NCBI GenBank assembly: GCA_943788775.1
Contig: CALSRO010000003.1
Location: forward strand, 186,001 to 250,000
Source: an uncultured Flavobacteriales bacterium
GTDB lineage: Bacteria > Bacteroidota > Bacteroidia > Flavobacteriales_G > Salibacteraceae
Length of the DNA: 64,000 bases
Reading direction: 5' to 3'
In this document: in pieces, positions 52,740 to 61,167 of the stretch
How positions within the stretch are numbered: the stretch's first letter is position 1
Layout: each line of letters begins with the position of its first letter
Position numbers and translations under genes: made by a program
The notes under the pieces: generated by a model
What the model was told of the DNA's origin: nothing
The model's database searches: none
What the model saw: only the letters and a program-made list of their open reading frames with translations

Positions 52740-53719
52740 TACTCTTGATCCGTAAGTGATTCTAAAAATGCCACCAACTGGTTTCGTTCCTCTTGACTTA
52801 TTTTAAAACCTCGGATCGCAGCATGCTTATTTGGATGGCTCTGTCCACCTGAAGAATAATGATCTATGACTTCTTCGAGATGTCTGAAACGTCCATCGTG
52901 CATGTAAGGATAGGTCTTGGAGACATTACGCAATGATGGTACTTTAAACTTTCCTTTATCCTTTGCATCAAGGCTTAAACGAAACAACCCATTATCTGCA
53001 TATTCTTCGTCCAATCCATTATTCTGCATTTCGAAATTGGTGAATAGCGGACCATCATGACAGGTTTTGCAAGAGAGTCTTTCAGAAAAAAATAAGTCCA
53101 TGCCTTTTCGAGCGTTCGAGGAAAGTGCCGCTGAGTCACCTGTTAAAAATCGGTCATAATCAGAGCTCCCTCCAACAATGGTCCGTTCAAATGCAGCAAG
53201 TGAGCGTGTCAGCGTAAATGGAGTGGCAGAATCACCCCAAACTCTCTGGAAGAAATCTTGGTAGTAAGGAACAGAATTCAACCTCTTACACGCCTCCAAA
53301 ACTCCGAGGTCCATTTCATCTTCATTCTCTAATGGTGCAATAACTTGCAATTCCAGTGTTTTCACCCCGCCTTCTGCCATCAAGTGTGGCAGGTAACCCA
53401 CATTAACCAATGAAGGCGAGTTTCGCGCGGCATGTTTATCACCAACCCCACCACTGAACGCCACCGTATCCGAAAAAGCGTATTTCTTCAAATGACAACT
53501 GCCACAGCTCACGCTTGAATCTCTGCTTAAAAGTGGTTCAAAAAAAAGTCTCGCTCCTAATCGCATCTTTTGGATGGAAGTTGGATTATTGGCGGGTATA
53601 TCCATTTCTAATCCAGCTATGGATCTATAGGCCAACAGGTCTTCGTTCACTTCCTCCGCTGCCTCATCACAACCCATTATGGCAATGAACAAGACAGAAT
53701 AAAGAAGATACTTCATCAT
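52733..53719 (-). CDS. Di-heme cytochrome c peroxidase/MauG/MbnH-like lipoprotein
   Basis: A 328-residue lipoprotein (lipobox IMGC, Cys17) with two c-type heme sites: Cys72-Gly-Ser-Cys75-His76 (SCGSCH) and Cys217-Lys-Thr-Cys220-His221 (SCKTCHDG). The late TYPYMHDGRFRHLEEVI block is the conserved second-heme region. Family members reduce H2O2 or, as MauG and MbnH, oxidise residues in a partner protein. The gene overlaps the stop of an MbnP-like gene by 4 bp and is in one operon with two such genes. MbnH modifies a tryptophan of MbnP to kynurenine in methanotrophs; the pairing here makes that function likely, but peroxidase activity is the alternative. Confidence 0.85.
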   Translation of the reverse strand: MMKYLLYSVLFIAIMGCDEAAEEVNEDLLAYRSIAGLEMDIPANNPTSIQKMRLGARLFFEPLLSRDSSVSCGSCHLKKYAFSDTVAFSGGVGDKHAARNSPSLVNVGYLPHLMAEGGVKTLELQVIAPLENEDEMDLGVLEACKRLNSVPYYQDFFQRVWGDSATPFTLTRSLAAFERTIVGGSSDYDRFLTGDSAALSSNARKGMDLFFSERLSCKTCHDGPLFTNFEMQNNGLDEEYADNGLFRLSLDAKDKGKFKVPSLRNVSKTYPYMHDGRFRHLEEVIDHYSSGGQSHPNKHAAIRGFKISQEERNQLVAFLESLTDQEYQ

Positions 53720-54495
53720 TGCTTTCTAATGTCAATGGATTTGATGAAATTATCCGTGAACACGCGTGATGCCGCCAAAGCCTCCTCATCCACATTTGCA
53801 TGAAAAAATGGCGTAGTGCTAAGATCGATAGGCGTTCCTTCCATCGGGTGATAAATCATATTCCAATCTACATCTACAAATAGGGTATCCTTAGCATAAG
53901 CCGGAATATCAAAGGTCATTGGGTAGGATTGCTCAGGTCTAAACAGAGTGTCTAACCCAATGTGAAATGCGATATTGGCATCCATTGCAGCATCAAAATT
54001 TGTATCGATGCCCGCCTCCATCATCACGAAAACAAACATCGTTGCCCAATCCCAGTACATACCTCCTTGCAAACTCAAAGGATCGTCTGCAGGCATAGTC
54101 GTAGGGTCAGTAGCGTTCAAATCACCTGGCAATCCAATGGACATTTTTAACTGATTGTATTCGCCTTTTGGAATGATGTAGGTATAAGATCTGTTAAAGT
54201 TAGTAGCTTCACTTCCGCTTAAATCCACCAATTCTACCTCGGATAATGCAGTTTCCTCGCTACCACTTACCAAGGCAATATCTGCAAGATAAAACTTGAG
54301 TGTTTTGAGTGTCAAATTCCAGTTATCAGCGTCTGTGAAGTTGTCGCCAATCTCTATCACTTCTCCATTATTGACAACAGAGAAGTGTAAAACCACTTTT
54401 GGGTCTAGCTCAACCGGTTCAAAAGGCGGTACTGTTTCCTTACAGCCAAAAAGAGCGAAAAGAACAAGTATGTATATGTTTTTACTTAAGTTCAA
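53716..54495 (-). CDS. MbnP-like copper-binding lipoprotein 1
   Basis: A 259-residue lipoprotein (lipobox ALFGC, Cys18). It has the MbnP pattern: TLKTLKFYLADIALV, PKGEYNQLKMSIGLPGD, MYWDWATMFVFVMMEAG and AFHIGLDT. Family members bind copper and can carry a kynurenine made by the partner di-heme enzyme from a tryptophan; candidates here are Trp59, Trp148, Trp150 and Trp211. The start overlaps the neighbouring MbnP-like gene by 14 bp and its stop overlaps the di-heme gene by 4 bp, indicating tight cotranslation. Confidence 0.85.
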   Translation of the reverse strand: MNLSKNIYILVLFALFGCKETVPPFEPVELDPKVVLHFSVVNNGEVIEIGDNFTDADNWNLTLKTLKFYLADIALVSGSEETALSEVELVDLSGSEATNFNRSYTYIIPKGEYNQLKMSIGLPGDLNATDPTTMPADDPLSLQGGMYWDWATMFVFVMMEAGIDTNFDAAMDANIAFHIGLDTLFRPEQSYPMTFDIPAYAKDTLFVDVDWNMIYHPMEGTPIDLSTTPFFHANVDEEALAASRVFTDNFIKSIDIRKQ

Positions 54496-55291
54496 AAGCG
54501 TTAATAGCGTTGTTCATCATTTTTATTGTCACTGGGTGTGCTCCATCATGGATCACCAAATCATCATTTTCAAAATCGATTCCTTCAAAAAGAGTTTTCA
54601 ATTCCATCTCCAACTCAAGGTTGATTTTATTTCCAACTACATCGATTGCTTCATCTTCGAACGTCATTGTCTTCAGATTAGCGGGTAATCCACAGTGAAA
54701 AGCGAAATCCATCATTTGAGAACCGTCTTTAGCAGCAGAAACATCCACCATGCCTTCAACAGAAATAAAGCGATAGCCACCAGCCCAACCCCAGTACATG
54801 GAAGGAATCTGTATTGCTAATGGACTGTTTGTTGAAACTTGATTTGTATCCATTGGATCTCCATTATAAATGGCCGTATCAACTCCAATGTCAAACTTAA
54901 AACCCGTGATTTCACTTTTATTTAGGTAAAGACCATCTATGGATAATTGTCCTTCTTTAGCAAGCATAACATCATTGTCACCCCAGGCAATGTAGTCCTC
55001 TTCTGCTTCTTCTTTAAACGAAAGGTTTGAGAGATACGCACCGTAATAAGTGATTACAATATTTCGACCGTCATTTATATCAAGAGTGTCTTTATCATCG
55101 AACGCAGCACCATTATAAACTGGTGTCACGTTGAGCGAGACTTGTTTAGGCTCGTATATGCACGTTTCGCTGCTCGTGCCATCTTTGTCATAGTTGAATG
55201 CCAAAGGATCATCGCATCCATCATTTTTACATGAATTAACACTCAGCAATGCAACTGCTGAAATAAGTAAGAGTCTGTTATTGTATATCAT
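54482..55291 (-). CDS. MbnP-like copper-binding lipoprotein 2
   Basis: A 269-residue lipoprotein (signal ends at SVNSC, then KNDGCDDPLAFNYDKDGTSSETCIY, a Cys-rich EGF-like or calcium-like leader). The core matches MbnP: GLYLNKSEITGFKFDIGVDTAI, PSMYWGWAGGYRFISVEG and FAFHCGLPANL. It shares the MYWxW-x3-x-F-x4-EG and AFH-x-G landmarks with its neighbour and is the first gene of the operon. Compared with copy 1 it has a long N-terminal Cys-rich segment. ATG 55291 is chosen for the lipoprotein signal; the frame opens further upstream. Confidence 0.82.
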   Translation of the reverse strand: MIYNNRLLLISAVALLSVNSCKNDGCDDPLAFNYDKDGTSSETCIYEPKQVSLNVTPVYNGAAFDDKDTLDINDGRNIVITYYGAYLSNLSFKEEAEEDYIAWGDNDVMLAKEGQLSIDGLYLNKSEITGFKFDIGVDTAIYNGDPMDTNQVSTNSPLAIQIPSMYWGWAGGYRFISVEGMVDVSAAKDGSQMMDFAFHCGLPANLKTMTFEDEAIDVVGNKINLELEMELKTLFEGIDFENDDLVIHDGAHPVTIKMMNNAINAFELK

Positions 55292-55436
55292 ATTTCTCAA
55301 AACCATAAGACGTAGTATTTTGTTTTTAAGTCTACTCAAAGCAATACAAATAAAGGGCTGTTAATACCATGTTAAAAGGACTTTTGTCACATATCAATTT
55401 TGAATTGCTTTACACCTAAATAAATCACCTTGCGGT

Positions 55437-56927
55437 ATGAACCGAATTTACACACTGTTTCCACTCCTTCTTATTTCACTTACAACCATAGCGCAAGAGC
55501 GCATGCCATCTTATGATTACACCTTTAAAATCACTAATCTGAGTGATTCAACGGACAGTGTAGCGTACATGGCTAACTACTATGGTAGCAAGCAATATTA
55601 TTTCGATACCGCAACTTTTACTCCTGATGGTGTCGTGCATTTTAAAGGGGATTCCATCATGGGAGGCATCTACTCCATTATCCTATCAGATAAGAAATCA
55701 TACTTCGAGTTTGTGGTAAACGAACCAAAAATCGAAATGGAAACCAAAGCCGGTGATTTTGTCAATTCCATGAAAGTGAAAACCTCTAATGAGAACCAGA
55801 AATTTTACGAGTATCTTGGATTTATCGAAGGTAAAACCAAAGAAGTTGAGAAACTCAAGAAGGAACGCGAGGGCGCCAAACTGAAAGACAAAAAAGCTGT
55901 TGAAGACAAATTAGGAGCGCTAGATAAAGAGGTAATCACTTATAAATTGAAATTCATTGAGGACAATCCAGACTTCCTAATATCAAAGGTATTTAAAGCT
56001 TCCGCAGAGCCAGATGTTCCTGAATATAACGAAGTCAAGGATGAGGACGAGCGTCAGAGATTGAGATACAAGGAATTTAAAATTCAATACTTAAAGGATG
56101 TCGACTTTGCTGATGAACGATTATTGAGAACACCCGTTTTACACAATAAACTTAATTATTACATCACTAAGTTGGTGGTACAAGCACCTGACAGCATCAT
56201 TAAAGAAGCTGATGCGTTGGTAAAACGAACCAATGGCAACAAAGAAACTTACAAATACGTGGTGCACCACGTCACAAGTAAGTATGAAGATTCCAAGATC
56301 ATGGGAATGGAAGCCGTATTGGTTCACATGGGAATGAATTATTACTGCCCTGATAAGGCTTGGTGGTTGAGCGAAAAGAAACGAGAAGAGTTTTGCGAAC
56401 GTGTATCTAAAATGGAACCATTGCTCATAGGCAAGTATGCTCCCGATTTGATTCTAATGGACACCTTAGGCAAATGGCGTCAGCTTTATGAGATTCAAGC
56501 AAACTACACAGTCTTATACTTCTGGGACAGTGGCTGTGGACATTGTAAGAAGGTTACCCCAAAGCTTAAGGAGTTCTATGAGCTCTATAAAACTAAAGGT
56601 GTAGAAGTCTATGCGGTTGGTACCGAGTTCGAGAACAAAGACTGGAAGAAATACATCAAGAAAAACAACCTTCCATGGATAAACGTAAGTGATAATCCAG
56701 AGATCAATGCCAATGCACAGGAGTTGATGCGAAACCGCGAAACAACATTAAAGAGTCTGAATTTTCGAGATACGTATGATATTTTCAGTACTCCAAAGGT
56801 TTATCTATTGGATGAAAACAAGAAAATAATCGCTACCAAATTGATGCCTGAACAAATGGGCGAATACCTTGACCATTTGATTCAAGAAGAAAAGGAAAAG
56901 GAAGAGAAGAAGGAAAAGTCAAAGTAG
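55437..56927 (+). CDS. Exported thioredoxin-like protein (DUF4369/DUF5106-type, TlpA-like)
   Basis: A 496-residue exported protein. Signal peptide ends at SLTTIAQ. The N-terminal part resembles DUF4369 (YYGSKQYYFDTATFTPDGVVHFKGD), a helical middle part with long charged segments (about 120-190) resembles DUF5106, and the C-terminal 150 residues are a TlpA/thioredoxin fold with the active site Cys367-Gly-His-Cys370 (SGCGHCKK). Such proteins act as periplasmic thiol-disulfide reductases, possibly for cytochrome or copper-protein maturation, which fits the neighbouring di-heme/MbnP operon. It is divergent from that operon. The end overlaps the convergent methyltransferase by 9 bp. Confidence 0.82.
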   Translation: MNRIYTLFPLLLISLTTIAQERMPSYDYTFKITNLSDSTDSVAYMANYYGSKQYYFDTATFTPDGVVHFKGDSIMGGIYSIILSDKKSYFEFVVNEPKIEMETKAGDFVNSMKVKTSNENQKFYEYLGFIEGKTKEVEKLKKEREGAKLKDKKAVEDKLGALDKEVITYKLKFIEDNPDFLISKVFKASAEPDVPEYNEVKDEDERQRLRYKEFKIQYLKDVDFADERLLRTPVLHNKLNYYITKLVVQAPDSIIKEADALVKRTNGNKETYKYVVHHVTSKYEDSKIMGMEAVLVHMGMNYYCPDKAWWLSEKKREEFCERVSKMEPLLIGKYAPDLILMDTLGKWRQLYEIQANYTVLYFWDSGCGHCKKVTPKLKEFYELYKTKGVEVYAVGTEFENKDWKKYIKKNNLPWINVSDNPEINANAQELMRNRETTLKSLNFRDTYDIFSTPKVYLLDENKKIIATKLMPEQMGEYLDHLIQEEKEKEEKKEKSK

Positions 56928-57704
56928 GAGACTCAAGGGATTGCTCGGAAAGCGGATGTCGAAGTGTTCTTTTACCTGCCCCTTTCTGAAATATACCAAT
57001 CCAAAAAAGAATAAGTCGATGGTGACCGTGGCGTCATTATCGGCTTTTATTTTTTCCCATGCCTGGGTCATTCCTTCGCTCCAATAGATGTCGTGTAAGA
57101 CAATTGGCCCTTCTCCCTTCAGGACCTTCTTAGAAGATTCGTAATTATCGAGTGTCGGCTGATACCGGTGATCTCCATCAATGAATATCATATCGAACGT
57201 TTCTGTGTTCGTTCGAAAAAAATCGTCAAACGTGGTCGGCTTTATTTCAACGTTCGAAATATTGAGCGATTCGATATTCTGCATCGCTAGTGCTGCCAGC
57301 GACTTCATCCCCTCTATTCCCACTACCTTCATTTGCGAATTAACGGATGCCACATGGGCTGCCGACTTTCCTAAGTTAGAACCAAGCTCTAGAAAGGATT
57401 GAGCACCATGGTATCTAGCAAGCCTTGAAAGTAAGTCCGTTTCAAAATTCATGCTGGCCGATTTTCGAGCCATATCTGCTACACGATAAGACATTTTACT
57501 CCCCTTCCCAAAATCCATCCCCACCAATTTCTTGTTGGATTGTTTGAGACGTTCAAAATGCTTTTTAACCTCTTCGGGAATTTCTATGTTCTGATAAATA
57601 CACCTATCCACCAACGCATAGACAAACGGAGAATGTGTCCCATGACGAGTTTTCGCTCGCAAAAAATGCCCTAAAAACTGGATAAGCTTATTCACCAGCG
57701 CCAA
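56919..57704 (-). CDS. SAM-dependent methyltransferase-like protein
   Basis: A 261-residue protein with a class I methyltransferase fold: SFLELGSNLGKSAAHVA is motif I, VVGIEGMKSL motif II, and FDMIFIDGDHRYQPTLDNYE the post-II motif typical of methyltransferase 24-type and catechol-like enzymes. No signal peptide. The substrate is unknown. The start is a TTG (57704) or a GTG nine bases later; a weak -7-like TTTCTTTG overlaps the TTG. It lies convergent to the thioredoxin-like gene and has no obvious operon partner. Confidence 0.78.
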   Translation of the reverse strand: MALVNKLIQFLGHFLRAKTRHGTHSPFVYALVDRCIYQNIEIPEEVKKHFERLKQSNKKLVGMDFGKGSKMSYRVADMARKSASMNFETDLLSRLARYHGAQSFLELGSNLGKSAAHVASVNSQMKVVGIEGMKSLAALAMQNIESLNISNVEIKPTTFDDFFRTNTETFDMIFIDGDHRYQPTLDNYESSKKVLKGEGPIVLHDIYWSEGMTQAWEKIKADNDATVTIDLFFFGLVYFRKGQVKEHFDIRFPSNPLSLLL

Positions 57705-57760
57705 AGAAACATCGCTAAATTGAATTATCTAGACCTAAACAAAGTATTTATCCGAATCGG

Positions 57761-57976
57761 TTATGCCTCCAACTTTATTCTATACATGACATCTAGGATA
57801 TCATCATTTGTTACACCCAAAGCAGCACTCAACGACTCAACCATGTCCTGTCTTTGACTAGGCTCAAAGTTCAAGTCCTTAGATGTCAATGCGGGGTAAA
57901 TACGCTTAAGCCTACCTATTTGCACATACCAGTTGCCCGCATTTGCAGGTACTTCTCTCTTGGAATACTTCATCAA
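57761..57976 (-). CDS. Small CsbD-like protein
   Basis: 71 residues. NAGNWYVQIGRLKRIYPALTSKDLNFE and the following LSAALGVTNDDILDVMYRI follow the CsbD pattern (W-x-G-K-x-LTxDDL, then LxxxLG-x-x-x-x-I). CsbD proteins are stress-induced in Bacillus, with unknown biochemical function. ATG 57973 (second Met) may be the real start. The match is weaker than in typical CsbD genes, so the name is tentative. Confidence 0.5.
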   Translation of the reverse strand: MMKYSKREVPANAGNWYVQIGRLKRIYPALTSKDLNFEPSQRQDMVESLSAALGVTNDDILDVMYRIKLEA

Positions 57977-58067
57977 TTATTGGGATTACTCCAGCCTCGA
58001 TATTGACTTTGGAGTGTGCCTCAAGGTAGGTTTAATAAATGCGCTAATTCAATTTATTATTGACTTC

Positions 58068-58085
58068 ATTACAACTTGATGTAAT
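58068..58085. promoter_or_regulatory. Inverted repeat ATTACA-N6-TGTAAT upstream of the helicase promoter
   Basis: Six-base arms about 20 bp upstream of the TACCTTTG box, in the position of the -33 region. A possible operator, but the arms are short. Confidence 0.3.
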
Positions 58086-58102
58086 ACGAGCGCTTATTCC
58101 CT

Positions 58103-58110
58103 TACCTTTG
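58103..58110 (+). promoter_or_regulatory. -7 box (TACCTTTG) of the DEAD-box helicase
   Basis: Exact TAnnTTTG. It implies a leader of roughly 250 bases, long for this genome, where several genes appear to have none. Confidence 0.55.
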
Positions 58111-58369
58111 CCGCATATTCTTAGCAGACTTTTTGTCTCGGTGGTTCCAACTTTAATTTTTCGGAACATCCCCAAAACTTTCTGAATCGGCTAAGCATTT
58201 TAAGCCAAATTCAAATTTCAAACTACATTCTTTCCAACCTCTCACTTTATTAGATGCTCCACAGAGCATTGATCAGCATGTCAATGACATTGACTTCTGC
58301 CAAGCTGATCGAATATCCCGCTTAAAAATATCCTAATGGGATGGAGCGGAGAGAATCATTAATCAATAC

Positions 58370-59578
58370 ATGAACAATACTCAAGAAAAACGCCCACGTA
58401 CTGGAGGCAACAATTCCGGTCGACCAAGATCTAATCAATTTCGTAACAGAGCTCCAAAAAAGAAGATGGTTTCACCGTTGAAACCAGAGCAATTAGTAAA
58501 AGAAGCATCAGGAAAAGAAGTCGTTGAATACAAAAGCGAACGAACATTCGACTCACTACCTATTAGCGATAAACTTAAGGCGTGCCTCAAAGCAAAGGGC
58601 TACGAACGACCAAGCGAAATCCAAGACAAGTCCCTCGAGTATCTATTAGATAAAAGAGATATACTAGGAATCGCTGAGACTGGTACTGGTAAAACGGCTG
58701 CCTTCCTCATTCCTATTATCGAAGATTTACAAATCCATAGAAAGAAGTCTTTTGCGCTTATTCTACTTCCAACCCGCGAACTAGCAATGCAGGTAGAAGA
58801 TGAATTCAAGAGCATGACCAAAGGAATGGGTCTTTACAGCGCAAGCTACATCGGTGGAACCAACATCAACACTGACCTTAAAAACGCCAGACGCGATAGC
58901 AATATCGTTATTGCCACTCCAGGTAGACTGCTAGATCTCGTTCAAAGAAGAGCCATCAATCTATCTCGTTTCAATACGCTCATTCTAGATGAATTTGATC
59001 GCATGCTAGACATGGGATTTGTGAAGGACATGAAGCAAATCATAGCTGGAATGAAAAACAGAAATCATACCTTGCTATTCAGTGCTACACTGGATAAAAA
59101 GCAGGAGTCGATGATCAATGAAGTCCTAACCAACCCGGTAACGGTCAAGGTAAGCTCAGGCGAAAAGACCAACGACCACATCAGTCAAGATGTGGTGCGG
59201 GTACCTCAAGGAGAAGACAAATTTCAGGTGTTGCTAAACATGGTTTCACAAGAAAACTATGAGAAGGTGCTGGTTTTTGAAGAAACTAAACACCAAGTGA
59301 GAAAGCTTTGTGCAAAGCTGAACGCAGCCGGCATCAAGTCTGACGACATTCATGGCAACAAGAGTCAAAATGCACGTCAAAATGCCTTGAACGCTTTCAA
59401 ACATGGATATGTAAAGGTGTTGGTAGCAACGGATGTTGCTTCACGAGGAATCGATGTTAATGACATCACCCACGTGATCAACTATCAATTACCAATGACC
59501 TATGATAGCTACATTCACCGAATTGGTCGCACAGGACGTGCCGGCAAAACGGGAGTAGCACTGACATTCGTAAACTAA
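58370..59578 (+). CDS. DEAD-box RNA helicase (DEFD variant)
   Basis: A 402-residue ATP-dependent RNA helicase. Motifs: Q motif with ERPSEIQDKSLEYLL, Walker A AETGTGKT, motif Ia PTRELAMQ, motif II LILDEFDRML (DEFD in place of DEAD), SAT (FSATLDKK) and the C-terminal HRIGRTGRAGKTG. The N-terminal 40 residues are basic and Pro/Asn-rich. There is no long C-terminal extension. A 250-base leader and the downstream RRM gene suggest cold or RNA-structure-related expression, as for CsdA/RhlE relatives. Confidence 0.92.
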   Translation: MNNTQEKRPRTGGNNSGRPRSNQFRNRAPKKKMVSPLKPEQLVKEASGKEVVEYKSERTFDSLPISDKLKACLKAKGYERPSEIQDKSLEYLLDKRDILGIAETGTGKTAAFLIPIIEDLQIHRKKSFALILLPTRELAMQVEDEFKSMTKGMGLYSASYIGGTNINTDLKNARRDSNIVIATPGRLLDLVQRRAINLSRFNTLILDEFDRMLDMGFVKDMKQIIAGMKNRNHTLLFSATLDKKQESMINEVLTNPVTVKVSSGEKTNDHISQDVVRVPQGEDKFQVLLNMVSQENYEKVLVFEETKHQVRKLCAKLNAAGIKSDDIHGNKSQNARQNALNAFKHGYVKVLVATDVASRGIDVNDITHVINYQLPMTYDSYIHRIGRTGRAGKTGVALTFVN

Positions 59579-59657
59579 TAACATAGGCCGAGGGGCATTG
59601 AGTCGCTGTCCACCGGTCTTTTTAACAATAGACTCAACAATTTATTAATTACTTAAG

Positions 59658-59918
59658 ATGAAATTATTTATCGCCAAATTAGATTATGAAGTAAGCAGCG
59701 ATGCTCTTCAAACTGTGTTCGAAGAATACGGAACTGTTAACTCTTGCAATGTTGTAACTGACCGCGATACTGGCCGATCTAAAGGATTCGGTTTTGTAGA
59801 AATGGAAAACGATCAAGATGCTATGAACGCTATGAGCGAATTGGACGGAAGTTCACTACGCGGACGAGAAATCGTTGTAAAGAAAGCTGAAGAGAAGCCT
59901 AGAGCAAAGAAGTGGTAA
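59658..59918 (+). CDS. RRM-type RNA-binding protein
   Basis: An 86-residue single RNA-recognition motif protein. RNP2 is KLFIAKL and RNP1 is KGFGFVEM, with RDTGRSKGFGFV between them and a basic C-terminus (KKAEEKPRAKKW). Bacterial RRM proteins resemble cyanobacterial Rbps and are often cold-induced. The gene lies 80 bp after the helicase, and a strong terminator follows, so the two may form one unit or be regulated in parallel. Confidence 0.93.
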   Translation: MKLFIAKLDYEVSSDALQTVFEEYGTVNSCNVVTDRDTGRSKGFGFVEMENDQDAMNAMSELDGSSLRGREIVVKKAEEKPRAKKW

Positions 59919-59941
59919 TCCACTTTTTGAACTAAATATGA

Positions 59942-59975
59942 AAAGCCCTGTCGAATCTCGATGGGGCTTTTTTTT
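59942..59975 (+). terminator. Intrinsic terminator after the RRM gene
   Basis: Stem AAAGCCCTGTCGA/TCGATGGGGCTTT (T-G and G-T pairs inside) with loop ATC, then eight T. Its 3' end overlaps the stop of the convergent oxidase gene, which may share it as a weaker terminator. Confidence 0.85.
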
Positions 59976-61167
59976 ATGGCTTAATAAACGGATGATTTTC
60001 GATGCCCAAAGCTGTACGAGAGGAAAGGATATATGCACCAGAAGGTAAATTCCGAATATCAAATGATTCTGATCCCGTGACGCTAGTTTCTAATATTAAC
60101 CTCCCTTGAGAGTCAACAATCTGAATCTCTGCTTCCTGAAGCCCCACTTCAACGGTTAGCGAGCTAGTAGCTGGATTTGGATAGATCCGAACCACTTCTT
60201 TTGAGCTTTCCTTAATTCCAGCGGCATCTTCAATATTGACATTCACATATTGCTCATTCAAAACGATTCCAGTATTCAAATTGAAATACTGAACAATGAC
60301 TTCATCCATAAATGCTGAATCTGGCGCAGCTAATACGCCATATCTCTCACCCGGCAATATTTCCAATGTGTCCGTAACTTCTTCCACGGGTAGTGGTCGA
60401 CCATCTGAGTCTATGACTCTAGCATTAAGTCCCGAAGGGAATATGATTCGATTCCCGAAATAACCAATATTCGACAAGCGCAAATAGAGGTTTCCGTCAT
60501 TAACACCTCGTATTGTCAAGTCATCTAATTGCTGCTCGGCCAAGCCATTTATTAGGAAATGCTGAGGCTTATATTTTGGAATACGAACATGATGATGAGA
60601 CATGTTTGTATCATAGTCATGCAACAAGACGGAATCGTGGTGCCAATTGGTATCAATCTCTGACATCAAGAGCGATGATTCATACCAGTAGTTGTAGCCA
60701 CCCTCCCAAGTATAATTGTCACCTACTGCAGGTCGTACTATCAATAATCCAAACATTCCAGCTTGCACATGAATGCTTGATACCACGTGGCAGTGGTATA
60801 CATATGTGCCTGGATGAGGTGCCTTGAAGCGATAAAAACCATGTTCCATATGATGCACTTCAAAGGATAGGTGCGGCACTCCATCATTCTGTTGATCTAC
60901 GTCCAATCCATGTAAATGGATCGTATGGGGAGCACCTTGAGATATGTTCCAAAAATCTATTACCACAGAATCACCCTCAATCACCTCAAGGCTTGGCCCT
61001 GGAACCCCAGGGTTTTCACCAATTTCTTGAGCAAAACCGAAGGTTCTAATCTCATTACCATCTGACAATAGCTTTTCACCAGTATTGCGTCCAATAAGCT
61101 GAATAGGATCCTGCGCTAAACAGGTTGTTCCAAAACAAATGAGCAATATGCATAGTAACGCTCTCAT
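59974..61167 (-). CDS. Multicopper-oxidase-like cupredoxin protein with T9SS tail
   Basis: A 397-residue exported protein with a signal peptide (ending TTCLAQ). The first cupredoxin domain carries HTIHLHG (His81, 84, 86) and YHCHVVSSIHVQAGM (His125, Cys126, His127, His133, Met138), that is a type 1 copper site with a His-Cys-His cluster. A second cupredoxin-like region follows with HHHV and HFLINGLA. The last 80 residues are a T9SS sorting domain (VRIYPNPATSSLTVEVG ... LPSGAYILSSR). Together with the gene just upstream it looks like a multicopper oxidase split over two chains. The ATG overlaps the upstream stop by 4 bp. Confidence 0.82.
   Translation of the reverse strand: MRALLCILLICFGTTCLAQDPIQLIGRNTGEKLLSDGNEIRTFGFAQEIGENPGVPGPSLEVIEGDSVVIDFWNISQGAPHTIHLHGLDVDQQNDGVPHLSFEVHHMEHGFYRFKAPHPGTYVYHCHVVSSIHVQAGMFGLLIVRPAVGDNYTWEGGYNYWYESSLLMSEIDTNWHHDSVLLHDYDTNMSHHHVRIPKYKPQHFLINGLAEQQLDDLTIRGVNDGNLYLRLSNIGYFGNRIIFPSGLNARVIDSDGRPLPVEEVTDTLEILPGERYGVLAAPDSAFMDEVIVQYFNLNTGIVLNEQYVNVNIEDAAGIKESSKEVVRIYPNPATSSLTVEVGLQEAEIQIVDSQGRLILETSVTGSESFDIRNLPSGAYILSSRTALGIENHPFIKP

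Larger units (their letters stand above)
57977..58369. other. 393-bp spacer: promoter and long leader of the DEAD-box helicase gene
   Basis: No gene is seen. A -7 box TACCTTTG (58103-58110) lies in the middle, leaving about 250 bases of leader before ATG 58370. The leader has no obvious start codons in a long frame. A small inverted repeat (ATTACA-N6-TGTAAT, 58068-58085) lies just upstream of the -7 box. Confidence 0.6.
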
